A stretch of DNA of 64,000 nucleotides from Halobacterium sp. R2-5 (GCF_011734195.1 NZ_JAANTH010000001.1:1426001-1490000); one strand, 5' to 3'. Counted from the first letter of the stretch, positions 17,455 to 26,327 are shown. Made by a program: numbers and translations. Notes: generated from the letters alone by a model not told the origin.

Positions 17455-17590
17455 GTAGTACGACGTGATCGGCAGCGCGGCCCTGTTCGAACGCCCTCGA
17501 AGCGGACGACTTCGAACGCCCTCGACTTGCTGTGGCCGTTGCTGCTGGAGTTGCTACAGCCAGCGAGTCCGGCCGCGAAGCTAGCCTCCG
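17455..17590. repeat. gene-free scar with short direct repeats
   Basis: No coding frame is supported here. TTCGAACGCCCTCGA occurs twice, at 17486-17500 and 17511-17525, with a 25-nt period. A GCTAGC-CTCC-GCTAGC inverted repeat follows near 17580. I looked for a copy of the tRNA-Thr 3' end as an att site and did not find one. Confidence 0.4.
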
Positions 17591-17866
17591 CTAGCGTGAG
17601 GTCGTAGCGGCGACGCATACACCACTAGTCGGGCGAATTATACTAAGTCGTATGCGTGAGTTGGCTCTCGAGTGGTTACCACATAATTCCGGCCCCGACT
17701 TCGACGTCTGCCCGCGGTCGGCTTCGTCGGCCCACTCGGAGAACCACGCTTCCGCGCGCTCGGGGTCGTCGGCGAGCGTGTCGCCGCCAAGGTTCTCGGC
17801 GGCGTCGACGTCGATGCCGTCCAGCCCCTTCACGGGGGAGACGCGCAGCCGTTCGACTCGTGGCAT
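17591..17866 (-). pseudogene. remnant of a MOSC-domain protein
   Basis: The minus-strand frame starts MPRVERLRVSPVKGLDGIDV, the typical N-terminus of haloarchaeal MOSC beta-barrel proteins (molybdenum-cofactor sulfurase-like). After residue 31 the sequence jumps to DDPERAEAWFSEW, which resembles a later part of that domain. After about residue 58 it no longer resembles the family, and it stops at residue 91. Full-length members have about 260 residues including the MOSC core with its Cys, absent here. It therefore looks like an internally deleted, 3'-truncated pseudogene, 59 nt downstream of the HTTM gene. Confidence 0.65.
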
Positions 17867-17925
17867 CACGGTGAGAGACGCACGGGTGATTCGGTGTTCG
17901 TCCGAATCCGTCCGCGTGCCGCGGT

Positions 17926-19389
17926 CTACGCCGAGCAGCTGACGTTCGCCAGCGTGACGCGGTCGGTCGGCGGCGGGTCGTCGCTGCGCACGTCCTGTTC
18001 GACCACGAACACCGACACGGACCGCAGTTCGTCCTCGCTCCGCTCGTTCCAGCGCGTGCAGAGGTAGCCGGCGAACGCGTCGGGGACCGACTGGTCGTCG
18101 GCGCTCCGGACGTTCGCGACGTACTTCCGCCAGCGCGAGCTCGGGTAGCTCCCCGCGACGTCGGGCGGCTCCGACCACTGGACGGGGCCGCCGTGGAACG
18201 CGTCCACACTGCCGCCCGAGTCGAGTCGGCCGGGCGCGACGACCCAGTAGTCGGTGCCGACGGGCGTCGGTGCGAACATCGACCACCGCGGCTCCGGCTG
18301 GCCGTCGACGGGGCCGGCCTCCGGCACGTCCACGGCGCCGACCGTCGCGGCGTTCCAGACGAGCAACCCCGCGAGGAGCACGGCGAGCAGCGCCGGGGCG
18401 ACGCGGTTCTTCCACCGCACTACGACGGCGGGTAGCGCCGGCAGCGCGAGAACTGGGAGCGCGTGCTCGACCCTGTGTGCGTACTCGGAGAGGGGGAACG
18501 TGCGGAGGGCGGGGACCGCTCGCCAGCCGGGCAGTCGGTCCCAGACCTTCGCCGGGAGGAACGGCAGCAGCGCCGCGATCGAGACGAGCGGGAACACCGC
18601 GAGCTGCATCGAGACCAGCATGCCGGCGTGCATCGCGGCGAACAGCGCGGCGAAGCCCGCGCGCAGCCACCCGGTCGAGACCACGAGGAACACGGACGCC
18701 GTCAGCATCGCGAGCCACAGCCGGTCGAACGCGACGACCACGGCCGGGTACTCCGAGAGCATCTCGCCGAGCAGGACCGTGAACATGTCGAGTTCGAGGA
18801 CCTGTCTGACCGCCTCGCCGGACAGCCAGAGCTCCCCGCGGAGCTTCAGGACGGCGTTGACGGTGTACACGACGACCACCTGGAGGAGCAGCCCGGCCGT
18901 CGCGACGCCGAGCACGCGCTCTCTCGCATCGCTGTCGCTCCGGAGCGCGTCCACCGACCACCGTTCGCCCAGCGGGGCGAAGATGGCCCAGAGGAACAGC
19001 ATCCGGAGGAGCGTGTCGCCGCTGTTCAGCACGAGCGGGTTCCGGTAGTGCAGCGACCCGACCAGCAGTCCCGTCGCGAGGGTCGCGAGCGTCGTCCGGT
19101 AGCCCGCGAGCATCGCCAGCGCGGCCGCCGCAGTCGCGAGGAAGAGCAGGGCCTGCACCCACGCCGCGCCGGAGAGCGCGTGCACGGAGAGTCGGGCGAG
19201 CGAGCCGTACTGCTCGACGAGTAGCGACCGCGGGTAGACGCCGGCGTCCGTGTAGAACGCGGCGAGGTAGCGCGTGCGCAGCGCGAGGTCCACGAGCACG
19301 ATGCCCGCCAGCGCCACCCGGAGGGCTGCGAGCGCCCGCGCGTCGACGCCGAGCCGGCGCGCGACGGCGGCGCGGAGACGTCCCGTCAC
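17926..19389 (-). CDS. HTTM-domain membrane protein
   Basis: This 487-residue protein carries an HTTM domain (horizontally transferred transmembrane domain, related to vitamin K-dependent gamma-carboxylase). There are about eight membrane spans in residues 20-350, with family-like segments AFYTDAGVYPRSLL, NSGDTLLRMLFLWAIF and VYTVNAVLKLRGELW. The C-terminal part is soluble and has a Pro/Gly-rich WSMFAPTPVGTDYW stretch. Haloarchaeal HTTM proteins have no proven activity, and a gamma-carboxylase reaction cannot be assumed. The start at 19389 leads directly into the first helix. Confidence 0.85.
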   Translation of the reverse strand: MTGRLRAAVARRLGVDARALAALRVALAGIVLVDLALRTRYLAAFYTDAGVYPRSLLVEQYGSLARLSVHALSGAAWVQALLFLATAAAALAMLAGYRTTLATLATGLLVGSLHYRNPLVLNSGDTLLRMLFLWAIFAPLGERWSVDALRSDSDARERVLGVATAGLLLQVVVVYTVNAVLKLRGELWLSGEAVRQVLELDMFTVLLGEMLSEYPAVVVAFDRLWLAMLTASVFLVVSTGWLRAGFAALFAAMHAGMLVSMQLAVFPLVSIAALLPFLPAKVWDRLPGWRAVPALRTFPLSEYAHRVEHALPVLALPALPAVVVRWKNRVAPALLAVLLAGLLVWNAATVGAVDVPEAGPVDGQPEPRWSMFAPTPVGTDYWVVAPGRLDSGGSVDAFHGGPVQWSEPPDVAGSYPSSRWRKYVANVRSADDQSVPDAFAGYLCTRWNERSEDELRSVSVFVVEQDVRSDDPPPTDRVTLANVSCSA

Positions 19390-19435
19390 GTCCCCGACTG
19401 CCGGCCCGCGGAGAATAAGCCTTCCGTGGCCGGGG

Positions 19436-19981
19436 TCAGCTCGCGCACGCCCAGAGCCCGGTCTCGTCGCCCCGCGCCCGCTGCTCGACGGCGGCGTAGT
19501 CGTCGCGCTGCGTGAACTCGCTGTCGTAGAGGCGGGCGTACCCCTCGGAGAGCAGCGCGCGGTTGAACGACTGGTTCTCGACGTAGATGTACGCGAGCAG
19601 CCGGTCGTAGCCGCCGCGGCGGTCGCTCTCCGCGTCGAAACGCACCGTCACGTCCTCGCCGGCGAGCCTGTCGGCGGCGTACTCGCTGGCGCGCTCGCCC
19701 CACGTCCGCAGACAAGAGCGACCGACCTCGGTGTCCGGGACGCCCTCGAACTCGCCGGGCGTCACGTCCGCGTGGGTCTCGGGGGTGTCCACGCCCAGCA
19801 GTCGGATTCGGTCCTCGCTCCCGTCTGCGAATCGCACGTCCACGGTGTCGCCGTCCACGACGTGGACGACGGTGGCGTTCCGGCTGTCCGCGCGTTCCCG
19901 ATTGCCAGTCAGTGGCCCCGCACAGCCCGCGGTGGCGAGGAGCGCGACGACCGCGAGCGCGGCGAGTGCGCGTCGGTTCAC
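19436..19981 (-). CDS. thermonuclease-family (SNase) lipoprotein
   Basis: This 181-residue protein has a lipobox (LLATAGC, Cys20) and so should sit on the cell exterior. The mature part is a staphylococcal-nuclease-like OB fold. VVHVVDGDTVDV holds the calcium-binding Asp, RIRLLGVDTPE holds the catalytic Arg and Glu, and the second catalytic Arg is in GGYDRLLAYIYV. All key residues are present, so Ca-dependent cleavage of DNA or RNA is expected. Two extra Cys (SCL and WAC) might form a disulfide. It lies downstream of the HExxH surface protein. Confidence 0.92.
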   Translation of the reverse strand: MNRRALAALAVVALLATAGCAGPLTGNRERADSRNATVVHVVDGDTVDVRFADGSEDRIRLLGVDTPETHADVTPGEFEGVPDTEVGRSCLRTWGERASEYAADRLAGEDVTVRFDAESDRRGGYDRLLAYIYVENQSFNRALLSEGYARLYDSEFTQRDDYAAVEQRARGDETGLWACAS

Positions 19982-20014
19982 GGGTGGACCTCTCGCTCCA
20001 TCGTGTTTAAACTG

Positions 20015-22024
20015 TCAGGCGTCGCGGCCGGCGCGACTGGCGAGCACTGCGGCCAGCAGCACGGCGACGAGCGCGATCGGGACGCCGAAGCCGGGGATGC
20101 CCAAGCCCGTTTCGTTCTCGCCGACTCCGACGGTCACGGACTGGTCGCCCGCGGCAATCGTGTACTGGCCGGCGTCAGCGAGCGTCACCGTCACAGTCCG
20201 AGTCGTGGACTCGCCGGGCGCGAGCGCGGCGTCGACGGTCGCGACCTCCTCGCCGTCGACGGTGACTGCGACGGGGCCCGTCGCGGGCACGTCGTTCGGG
20301 TTCGACAGCGTCACGGTGGCTTCCACGGAACCCCCCGGTCGGACGCTAGACTCGTTCACAGTGAGGTCGCTGACGGAGACGTTCGCGGGCTCGCGGACGT
20401 CGAGTCCCACGGTGGTCCGTCCTCCGGTCACGTTGTACGTCCCGGCGGCGCCGACCTCCTCGCGGAGCGCGACCTCCGCGGACTCCCCGGGTTCGAGCTC
20501 GCCGCGGGCCTCCGAGAGCACGCCGCCCTCGAATCCGACAGTGGCGACGTACTCGCCGGTCTGGCCGCCCTCGTTGGTGACAGAGCCGACGACGGTCACC
20601 GTCTCGCCGACGTACAGCGTCGGCGGACGCGCGAACGTCTCGTTGCGGAACGGCCCCGAGACGCGGTACTCGCGGACCTCGAACGCCACGCGCGCGGGCT
20701 CCGTGCCGAACGCCTCGGCGTGCTCGCCGCGCGTCCACATCTCCGGGGTCTCCCGGGTGTTCGTGTACTGGTTCGCGAGCTCTTCGACCTCCGGCGAGGA
20801 GACGTCGAGGACGGCTTCCAGGAACATCGCGCTCGTCACGGGGTCGGCGAGCTGGTTCAGCCGGTAGAGGACGTCCGACATCGTCTCGGTGCTGTCCGTC
20901 GCGAGACGCACCTGGCGGTCGATCTCTCCCCAGACGAGGGGGCCCTTCACGTAGTTCGCGCCGGAGGGCCACGTCCCCGGCTGAGAGAGGACGGCGTCCC
21001 GCCACGGGCTGCGCTCGCCGTACGAGAGGTGCGTCTCGAACGCGCCGAAGGTCACGTAGTCGGTGCGCAGGCTCAGCAGCGACGCGTAGTACTCCGCGGC
21101 GGCCTCCATCGTCCACCGGCCGCTCTCCGCGGTGCGGTAGTCCTGTCTGGTGTGGACGTACTCGTGGAACCAGACGTTGCTCGCCCTGTCGAGGCGCGCG
21201 TCCGCGACCACCCACGCGTCGCTGCCGCCGTACTCGACGCCGCGCACGCCCCAGTCCGCGTCCGTCGGCGCGGCGGCGAACCACACGTCGTCGTCGCGCG
21301 CGCCGACGTGGAGTTTCCCGGACGCGGCGTCGAGCGCGTCCAGGACCGCCTCCGGTGACGCCGCCAGCGAGGCGTGCTCGGGGACCGCGAGCGTGAACGT
21401 CTGACCGTTGGCGGTGCGCGTGTGTTCCTCGACGGGACCGAGGTACGCGATTTCGCCGCCCGTCGACCCCTGGCCGGCGATCGTGACGTCCTCGGCGATG
21501 GTCACCTCACCCCCGCTCGACCGGTAGCTCCACCGGCTTCGGAGCTGCGGCACGGTGACGAGCGCCCACTCGCCGACGTCCACGAACGAGTAGTCGCCGT
21601 CGACCTCGCCCCCGGGACTACGCGGTCCCGTGGCGGTCTGGTTCGCGGGCAGCGTGAACGCGATTGACGCGGGGTCGGTCGTGCCGTCCCACTCGTAGCC
21701 GTCGGGCGTCTGCGTGAACGAGTCGGAGTCGACGTTCCGGGCGTCGGCGGGGACGTTCACGCGCAGCGACGTCACCGAGTCCGGGACGTCGTACGTGGCG
21801 GTGACGCCGATGGCGCCCGGTTCGTCGGGCGTGAGGCGGAGTTCGATGTCCTTCCGAATCGTCGCGGACTGCGCGCTCCCGGCGGCGAGTGTACGCTCCG
21901 AGGCAGTCACGCTGGTCTCCGCGGGAGCGTCCGCGTCCGCAGTCACGGGCGCCTGTACGGCGGCAGCGCCCGCGACCTGTGTCGCGAGGAGGACCACGAC
22001 GGTGGCGACAGCGACACGTCTCAT
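20015..22024 (-). CDS. secreted HExxH metalloprotease-like protein with CARDB-type repeats and PGF-CTERM tail
   Basis: This 669-residue protein has a Sec signal peptide (residues 1-23). A beta-rich N-terminal domain comes next, then a gluzincin-like region with HEYVHTRQ near residue 285. A downstream Glu in TMEAAAEYYASL, about 20 residues on, could be the third zinc ligand. The order recalls M61 glycyl-aminopeptidase-like proteins. Two Ig-like CARDB-type domains follow (around 465-550 and 560-640). The end reads GIPGFGVPIALVAVLL plus Arg, a PGF-CTERM archaeosortase signal for lipid anchoring at the cell surface. The substrate is unknown. Confidence 0.8.
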   Translation of the reverse strand: MRRVAVATVVVLLATQVAGAAAVQAPVTADADAPAETSVTASERTLAAGSAQSATIRKDIELRLTPDEPGAIGVTATYDVPDSVTSLRVNVPADARNVDSDSFTQTPDGYEWDGTTDPASIAFTLPANQTATGPRSPGGEVDGDYSFVDVGEWALVTVPQLRSRWSYRSSGGEVTIAEDVTIAGQGSTGGEIAYLGPVEEHTRTANGQTFTLAVPEHASLAASPEAVLDALDAASGKLHVGARDDDVWFAAAPTDADWGVRGVEYGGSDAWVVADARLDRASNVWFHEYVHTRQDYRTAESGRWTMEAAAEYYASLLSLRTDYVTFGAFETHLSYGERSPWRDAVLSQPGTWPSGANYVKGPLVWGEIDRQVRLATDSTETMSDVLYRLNQLADPVTSAMFLEAVLDVSSPEVEELANQYTNTRETPEMWTRGEHAEAFGTEPARVAFEVREYRVSGPFRNETFARPPTLYVGETVTVVGSVTNEGGQTGEYVATVGFEGGVLSEARGELEPGESAEVALREEVGAAGTYNVTGGRTTVGLDVREPANVSVSDLTVNESSVRPGGSVEATVTLSNPNDVPATGPVAVTVDGEEVATVDAALAPGESTTRTVTVTLADAGQYTIAAGDQSVTVGVGENETGLGIPGFGVPIALVAVLLAAVLASRAGRDA

Positions 22025-22082
22025 AGCTGGGCCTGCGAGTGCAACGTACAAAGGGAACTCGGCCGCGGCACGCGCCGCGGAC

Positions 22083-23282
22083 TCACCCGCCGTCGGCGAC
22101 CGCGAACGCCTCCGTCTGCGCGTCGAGCGCCGCGAGCGCGGCCGCCAGCGCGTCCAGTTCCACTCGCGCGCCGCTAGCGGGTCGCGCGCCTTCGCCGACG
22201 ACGACTGTCGCGTCGGCGACACCCCGGAGTCGCTCGTTGACGCCCAGCGAGGCCGCTGCATCTGGAACGACGACGGCGTCCGCGTCGGCGACGAGCTCGC
22301 GTGCGCGAGCGACGGCGTCCTCGCCGGGCGTCGCGAACGGCGGGACAGTGACGGCGTCGACGCCGAACCGCGTGGCCGTCTCCTCGTCGACCGAGCCCTC
22401 CGCGACGGGCCCGACCGTGACCGTCGCGTCGGTGTCGGCGAGGGCCCGCAAAACGGGCGTCGCCGCGTCCCCGCCGCCGAGCACGTGGACGCGCTCGTCG
22501 AGGCCGCCCTCGGCGTCCGGGAGCGGCGTCACTGTTGGCTCGCCGGTCGCGGGGTCGGTGCCGACCGCGACGCGTGCGTCGAACGCTTCCCGCACCTGTT
22601 CGGGCGTGAGGACGTCCGCCGGGCGGCCGGAGTCGAGCACGCGGCCGTCAGCGACGAGCACGAGTTCGTCGCAGTACCGCGCCGCCAGGTCGAGGTCGTG
22701 GATGGCGGCGACGACGGTGCGGTCGGCGTCGTCGGCGAGCCCCCGAACGAGTTCGAGCGTGCGCACCTGGTGGTTGACGTCGAGGCTCGCGGTCGGCTCG
22801 TCCAGCAGGAGGACGGGCGCCTGCTGGGCGAGCGCGCGCGCCAGCAGCACGCGCTGCTTCTCGCCGCCCGAGAGCGACGTGACGTCGCGGTCGGCGAACT
22901 GTGCGACCTCCGCGCGCTCCATCGCGTGCTCGACCGCGTCCGGGTCCGGGTCGGCGCCGAACCGCGGGACGTGGGCGTGCCGGCCCATCTCGACGGTCTC
23001 GCGGACGCTGAAGTCGAAGCCGAGGCTCGTGTCCTGCGGGACGCTCGCGATGCGGCGGCTCGCCGCCTTCGACGGGAGCTCGTGGACGGCCTCGTCGTCG
23101 ACGAGCACGGTCCCCGAGACGGGTTCGACGACGCCGTTCATCGCGCGCAGCAGCGTCGACTTCCCCGCGCCGTTCGGCCCGACGACGCCCACGAGGCGGC
23201 CGTCCCCGACGGTTGCGCTCACGGCGTCCAGAATCTGCGTGCCGCCGAGCTCCACGTCCACGTCGCGGACGTCGAGGGTCAC
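22083..23282 (-). CDS. btuD: cobalamin ABC importer ATPase BtuD with C-terminal extension
   Basis: This 399-residue protein has a complete ABC domain: Walker [11 protein letters not shown]-loop VPQDT, signature LSGGEKQR, Walker [13 protein letters not shown] and switch His in AIHD. It powers uptake of vitamin B12 or a related chelate through BtuC. After about residue 255 there is an extra domain of about 140 residues with a Rossmann-like alternation ([17 protein letters not shown]), absent from bacterial BtuD. The GTG start at 23282 overlaps the BtuC stop by 4 nt. Halobacterium BtuCDF has been shown to import cobalamin. Confidence 0.93.
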   Translation of the reverse strand: MTLDVRDVDVELGGTQILDAVSATVGDGRLVGVVGPNGAGKSTLLRAMNGVVEPVSGTVLVDDEAVHELPSKAASRRIASVPQDTSLGFDFSVRETVEMGRHAHVPRFGADPDPDAVEHAMERAEVAQFADRDVTSLSGGEKQRVLLARALAQQAPVLLLDEPTASLDVNHQVRTLELVRGLADDADRTVVAAIHDLDLAARYCDELVLVADGRVLDSGRPADVLTPEQVREAFDARVAVGTDPATGEPTVTPLPDAEGGLDERVHVLGGGDAATPVLRALADTDATVTVGPVAEGSVDEETATRFGVDAVTVPPFATPGEDAVARARELVADADAVVVPDAAASLGVNERLRGVADATVVVGEGARPASGARVELDALAAALAALDAQTEAFAVADGG

Positions 23283-24382
23283 AGCGCGTGCACCTCCCGG
23301 TTGCGGAGCAGGTAGAGGAAGAACGGCGCGCCGACGAACGCCGTCACGATGCCCACGGGGAGTTCGGCGGGGCCGGCGCGCGCGAACGTGTCCGCGGCGA
23401 CGAGGAACGCGCCGCCCGCGAACGCCGACGTCGGGAGGAGGACGCGGTGGTCGGGCCCGACGAGCAGGCGCATCACGTGCGGGACGACGAGCCCGACGAA
23501 CCCGATGACGCCCGCGACCGAGACGGCGGCGGCGGTGACGACGCTGGACACCGCGAGCAGCACGCGCTTCGTGCGCTCGACTTCCACGCCGAGCGTGTGG
23601 GCGTCCTCCTCGCCCGCGAGCAGGACGTTCAGGTCGCGGGCGTACGCCAGCAGCACGACGCTGCCCACGAGGACGACGGGGAGCGTGAGCTCCACGTCCG
23701 ACCAGTTGGCGAGGTGGAGGTGGCCCATCAGCCAGTACATCGCCTCGCGGATGCTGTCCCCGGAGTGGACGATGACGTAGGAGGTAATCGCACCGAGGAA
23801 CGTCTGGACGGCGACCCCGGCGAGCAGCAGCGTCGCGACGGGCGTGCGGCCGCCCTCCGTGGCGAGCAGGTAGACGCCGAACGCGGCGACGAGCGCGCCC
23901 GCGAACGCCGAGACCTGGATGCCGAACGGGAGGAACAGCGGGAACGCGATGGCGGTGACCGCGCCGACCGCGGCGCCCGAGGAGACGCCGATGATGGAGG
24001 GGTCGGCCATCGGGTTCCGGAAGAACCCCTGCATCACGGTGCCGGCGACGGCGAGCGCGGCGCCGACGACCGCGCCGAGCACGATTCGGGGGAGCCGGAT
24101 TTCGCCGACGATGAGCTGCTGCTGGTCGGGGACCGCGAAGTCGAGCGGGGAGGAGTAGACGAGGTCCACGGTGAGCCACGGGAGGTCGCCGACCGCGGGC
24201 ACGGCGACGGACGTGACGTAGAACGTCGCTGCCGTGGGGACCGCGAAGGCGTCCAGCGCCGCGAGCGCGACCCGGTCGAGGGGAATCCGGACCGGACCGA
24301 TGGTGGCGCTGGTGAGCATGACGGCGACGAGCGCGAGGAACGTGCCGGCGGTCCACGCGCTCGCCCGGGTGTAGGCTCGCAT
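23279..24382 (-). CDS. btuC: cobalamin ABC importer permease BtuC (FecCD family)
   Basis: This 367-residue permease has about ten membrane spans. It carries the FecCD hallmarks [36 protein letters not shown] and, near the end, [20 protein letters not shown], which forms the coupling helix for BtuD. The start is the ATG at 24382; an upstream TTG at 24409 would add a charged tail. It is divergent from btuF across a short AT-rich promoter region, a common arrangement of this importer. Confidence 0.94.
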   Translation of the reverse strand: MRAYTRASAWTAGTFLALVAVMLTSATIGPVRIPLDRVALAALDAFAVPTAATFYVTSVAVPAVGDLPWLTVDLVYSSPLDFAVPDQQQLIVGEIRLPRIVLGAVVGAALAVAGTVMQGFFRNPMADPSIIGVSSGAAVGAVTAIAFPLFLPFGIQVSAFAGALVAAFGVYLLATEGGRTPVATLLLAGVAVQTFLGAITSYVIVHSGDSIREAMYWLMGHLHLANWSDVELTLPVVLVGSVVLLAYARDLNVLLAGEEDAHTLGVEVERTKRVLLAVSSVVTAAAVSVAGVIGFVGLVVPHVMRLLVGPDHRVLLPTSAFAGGAFLVAADTFARAGPAELPVGIVTAFVGAPFFLYLLRNREVHAL

Positions 24383-24440
24383 CTGAACAACCGTAGTTTC
24401 TTTAGGCAAATACTTATTGCGTTAACTCCCTCCTCCGCAC
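24383..24440. promoter_or_regulatory. btuC/btuF divergent promoter region
   Basis: This 58-nt spacer is AT-rich (ACTTATTGCGTTAAC around 24411-24425) and must hold both core promoters. No cobalamin riboswitch is present or would fit. Confidence 0.45.
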
Positions 24441-25580
24441 ATGCGACAGGCCACAATCGTACTTGGTGTAGTCCTACTGCTGTTGTCCGCTGTGGCGCCG
24501 GCGGCCGGGGTCGCCGCGCCCGCGAGCGACGCGGCGGCGAGCGCGGACGCGCAGGAACCGGACTGCGAGTTCCCGACCACGCAGAGCGACGCTACCGACT
24601 ACGACGTCACCGTCGAGGAAGAACCCGAGCGCGTCGTCACGCTCAATCCGAGCGCCGCACAGACCATGTGGGAGATCGGCGCCAGCGACAAAGTCGTCGG
24701 CGTCTCCCAGTTCGCCGACTTCCTCGACGGTGCCCAAGACCGCGAGGTCGTGACCTCCGGCTACCCGTCCTCCGTCGACGTCGAGCAGGTCATCAGCCTC
24801 GACCCCGACCTCGTGCTCGCGCCGAACACCATCAACAACGAGACGGTGGCCCAACTCCGGGACGCCAACCTCACCGTCTACCGCTTCGAGAAGGCGACGT
24901 CCATCGAGGACATCTACCAGAAGACCCAGGTCATCGGCCGGCTGTCCGGCGAGTGCGAGGGCGCCGAGTCGACGGTCACCGAGATGCGTGACGAGGTCGA
25001 GACCGTCGAAGCCGCCGTCGAGGGCGAAGACGAGCCGACCGTCCTCTACGACATGGGCGACCGCTACACGGCCGGCCCGAACACCTTCATCGGCCAGGTC
25101 ATCGACCGCGCCGGCGGCGACAACATCGCCGCGAACGCGAACTCCTCGATGCTCTACCCGCAGCTCTCCGCGGAGTTCATCGTCGAGCAGGACCCCGAAT
25201 TCCTCGTCGTGAGCGCGCAGCCCGACCAGCTCGGCAACGAGAGCGAGACGTACGTCGCCGAGGACTCGGTTCTCCGGAACACCACCGCCTTCGAGGAGGG
25301 GAACGTCGTCGTCGTCGACACCAACCACATCAGCCAGCCCGCGCCCCGCGTCGTCGAACCGATGACGCAGTTGGCGCAGGCGTTCCACCCGGACGCGTAC
25401 GCCGAAGCGAACACCACGACCCGGGCCACTACGCAGGAGACGACCGCGGCACCGACCACGACTGCGGGTGACACCACGACCGACGGCGAATCCAGCGGTA
25501 CCACCGTCCCCGGCTTCGGAATCCCGGTCGCGCTCGTCGCCGTTCTCGGCGCCGCCCTACTCTCGCGCCGCCGGCTGTAA
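24441..25580 (+). CDS. btuF: cobalamin-binding protein BtuF with PGF-CTERM anchor
   Basis: This 379-residue protein is the extracellular substrate-binding component. It has a Sec signal peptide (about 1-25) without a lipobox Cys. Two periplasmic-binding-protein lobes of the BtuF/FecB type follow, with family phrases ERVVTLNPSAAQTMWEIGA and VISLDPDLVLAPNT. A Thr-rich linker (about 320-352) probably carries glycans in the surface layer. The C-terminus GTTVPGFGIPVALVAVLGAALL plus RRR is a PGF-CTERM sorting tail, so archaeosortase anchoring replaces lipidation at Cys. Confidence 0.94.
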   Translation: MRQATIVLGVVLLLLSAVAPAAGVAAPASDAAASADAQEPDCEFPTTQSDATDYDVTVEEEPERVVTLNPSAAQTMWEIGASDKVVGVSQFADFLDGAQDREVVTSGYPSSVDVEQVISLDPDLVLAPNTINNETVAQLRDANLTVYRFEKATSIEDIYQKTQVIGRLSGECEGAESTVTEMRDEVETVEAAVEGEDEPTVLYDMGDRYTAGPNTFIGQVIDRAGGDNIAANANSSMLYPQLSAEFIVEQDPEFLVVSAQPDQLGNESETYVAEDSVLRNTTAFEEGNVVVVDTNHISQPAPRVVEPMTQLAQAFHPDAYAEANTTTRATTQETTAAPTTTAGDTTTDGESSGTTVPGFGIPVALVAVLGAALLSRRRL

Positions 25581-25596
25581 CGGCTGAGACGCTCCG

Positions 25597-25605
25597 TTTC
25601 TTTTT
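25597..25605 (+). terminator. oligo-T terminator after btuF
   Basis: TTTCTTTTT begins 17 nt after the btuF stop codon. Confidence 0.5.
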
Positions 25606-25610
25606 CGTTG

Positions 25611-25735
25611 CACGCGGCTCACGGGTCGCTTCGCTCCCCGCTCGCGTTAACGTGGCCTCCCTTCGGTCGGCCACGCGGCTCACGGGTCGCTCCCCTCCCC
25701 GTTCGCACAAGCGTGCTCTCCCGCGGTCGAGCACG
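25611..25735. repeat. intergenic direct repeats and hairpins
   Basis: CACGCGGCTCACGGGTCGCT occurs at 25611-25630 and again at 25672-25691, a 61-nt period. Two hairpins lie within: GTGGCC...GGCCAC (about 25652-25674) and CGTGCTC...GAGCACG (about 25711-25735). No coding frame is supported. Confidence 0.55.
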
Positions 25736-25747
25736 CGTCCGATACCG

Positions 25748-25753
25748 TTTAAG
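25748..25753 (+). promoter_or_regulatory. TATA box of srp19
   Basis: TTTAAG lies 23-28 nt before the ATG at 25776. Confidence 0.5.
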
Positions 25754-25775
25754 GCCCCGAACCGCTACCGGGAGT

Positions 25776-26057
25776 ATGGTCGAGAACGTCATCTGGCCCG
25801 CGTACTTCGACGCGACGCTGTCGCGTCGCGAGGGCCGCCGCGTCCCCGAGTCTCTCTCCGTCGACGAACCGACGGTCGACGAGGTCGCGACCGCCGTCCA
25901 GCAGGTCGGCTACGACGCCGTCGTCGAACGCGACGTCGCGTACCCGCGTCGCCCCTGGGAGGACTCCGGGCGCGTGCTCGTGCAGGGTGCCGACGACGCC
26001 GGAAAGTCTGACCTCCTGCAGGCCGTCGGCGCCTACGTGACGGCGCTGCGCGAATAA
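25776..26057 (+). CDS. srp19: signal recognition particle protein SRP19
   Basis: This 93-residue RNA-binding protein bridges helices 6 and 8 of 7S RNA and lets SRP54 bind. The family features [20 protein letters not shown] at the start and [15 protein letters not shown] in the middle are clear. It is acidic, as expected in a haloarchaeon. Its stop codon shares one base with the gar1 start (TAATG), so the two are translationally coupled. Confidence 0.95.
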   Translation: MVENVIWPAYFDATLSRREGRRVPESLSVDEPTVDEVATAVQQVGYDAVVERDVAYPRRPWEDSGRVLVQGADDAGKSDLLQAVGAYVTALRE

Positions 26058-26284
26058 TGGAGCGCGCCGGCGACGTCGTCCGCACCGCACAGAACGTCGC
26101 AGTCGTGCGCTGCGAGAGCGACGGCCACCCCGACATCGGGGACAGCGTCGTCGACCAGAACCTCGACGAGGTCGGGCGCGTCGTCGACGTCTTCGGACCA
26201 GTCGAGCGCCCGTACCTCTCGGTGACGCCGAACGGCGGCGTCCACCTCCCGTCGCTGGTCGGGCAGACGCTGTACGTCCGGTGA
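26057..26284 (+). CDS. gar1: H/ACA RNP protein Gar1
   Basis: This 75-residue small beta-barrel protein binds Cbf5 and assists RNA-guided pseudouridylation of rRNA. The pattern IGDSVVDQNLDEVGRVVDVFGPVERPYLSV is the Gar1/Naf1 core. Pairing with srp19 in one operon is common in haloarchaea and groups two RNA-binding RNP proteins. The ATG overlaps the srp19 stop. Confidence 0.93.
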   Translation: MERAGDVVRTAQNVAVVRCESDGHPDIGDSVVDQNLDEVGRVVDVFGPVERPYLSVTPNGGVHLPSLVGQTLYVR

Positions 26285-26327
26285 CGGAGTCGCAAGGTCA
26301 AAGCCGGGGCGGGACGACGCCCCGGCT

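Noticed and set aside
16348-17700. Integrated element with att duplicate of tRNA-Thr
   Set aside because: No second copy of the tRNA 3' end and no integrase or recombinase gene was found.
24383-24440. Cobalamin riboswitch upstream of the btu genes
   Set aside because: The spacer is only 58 nt and shared by two divergent genes, too short for the aptamer; none is expected in haloarchaea.
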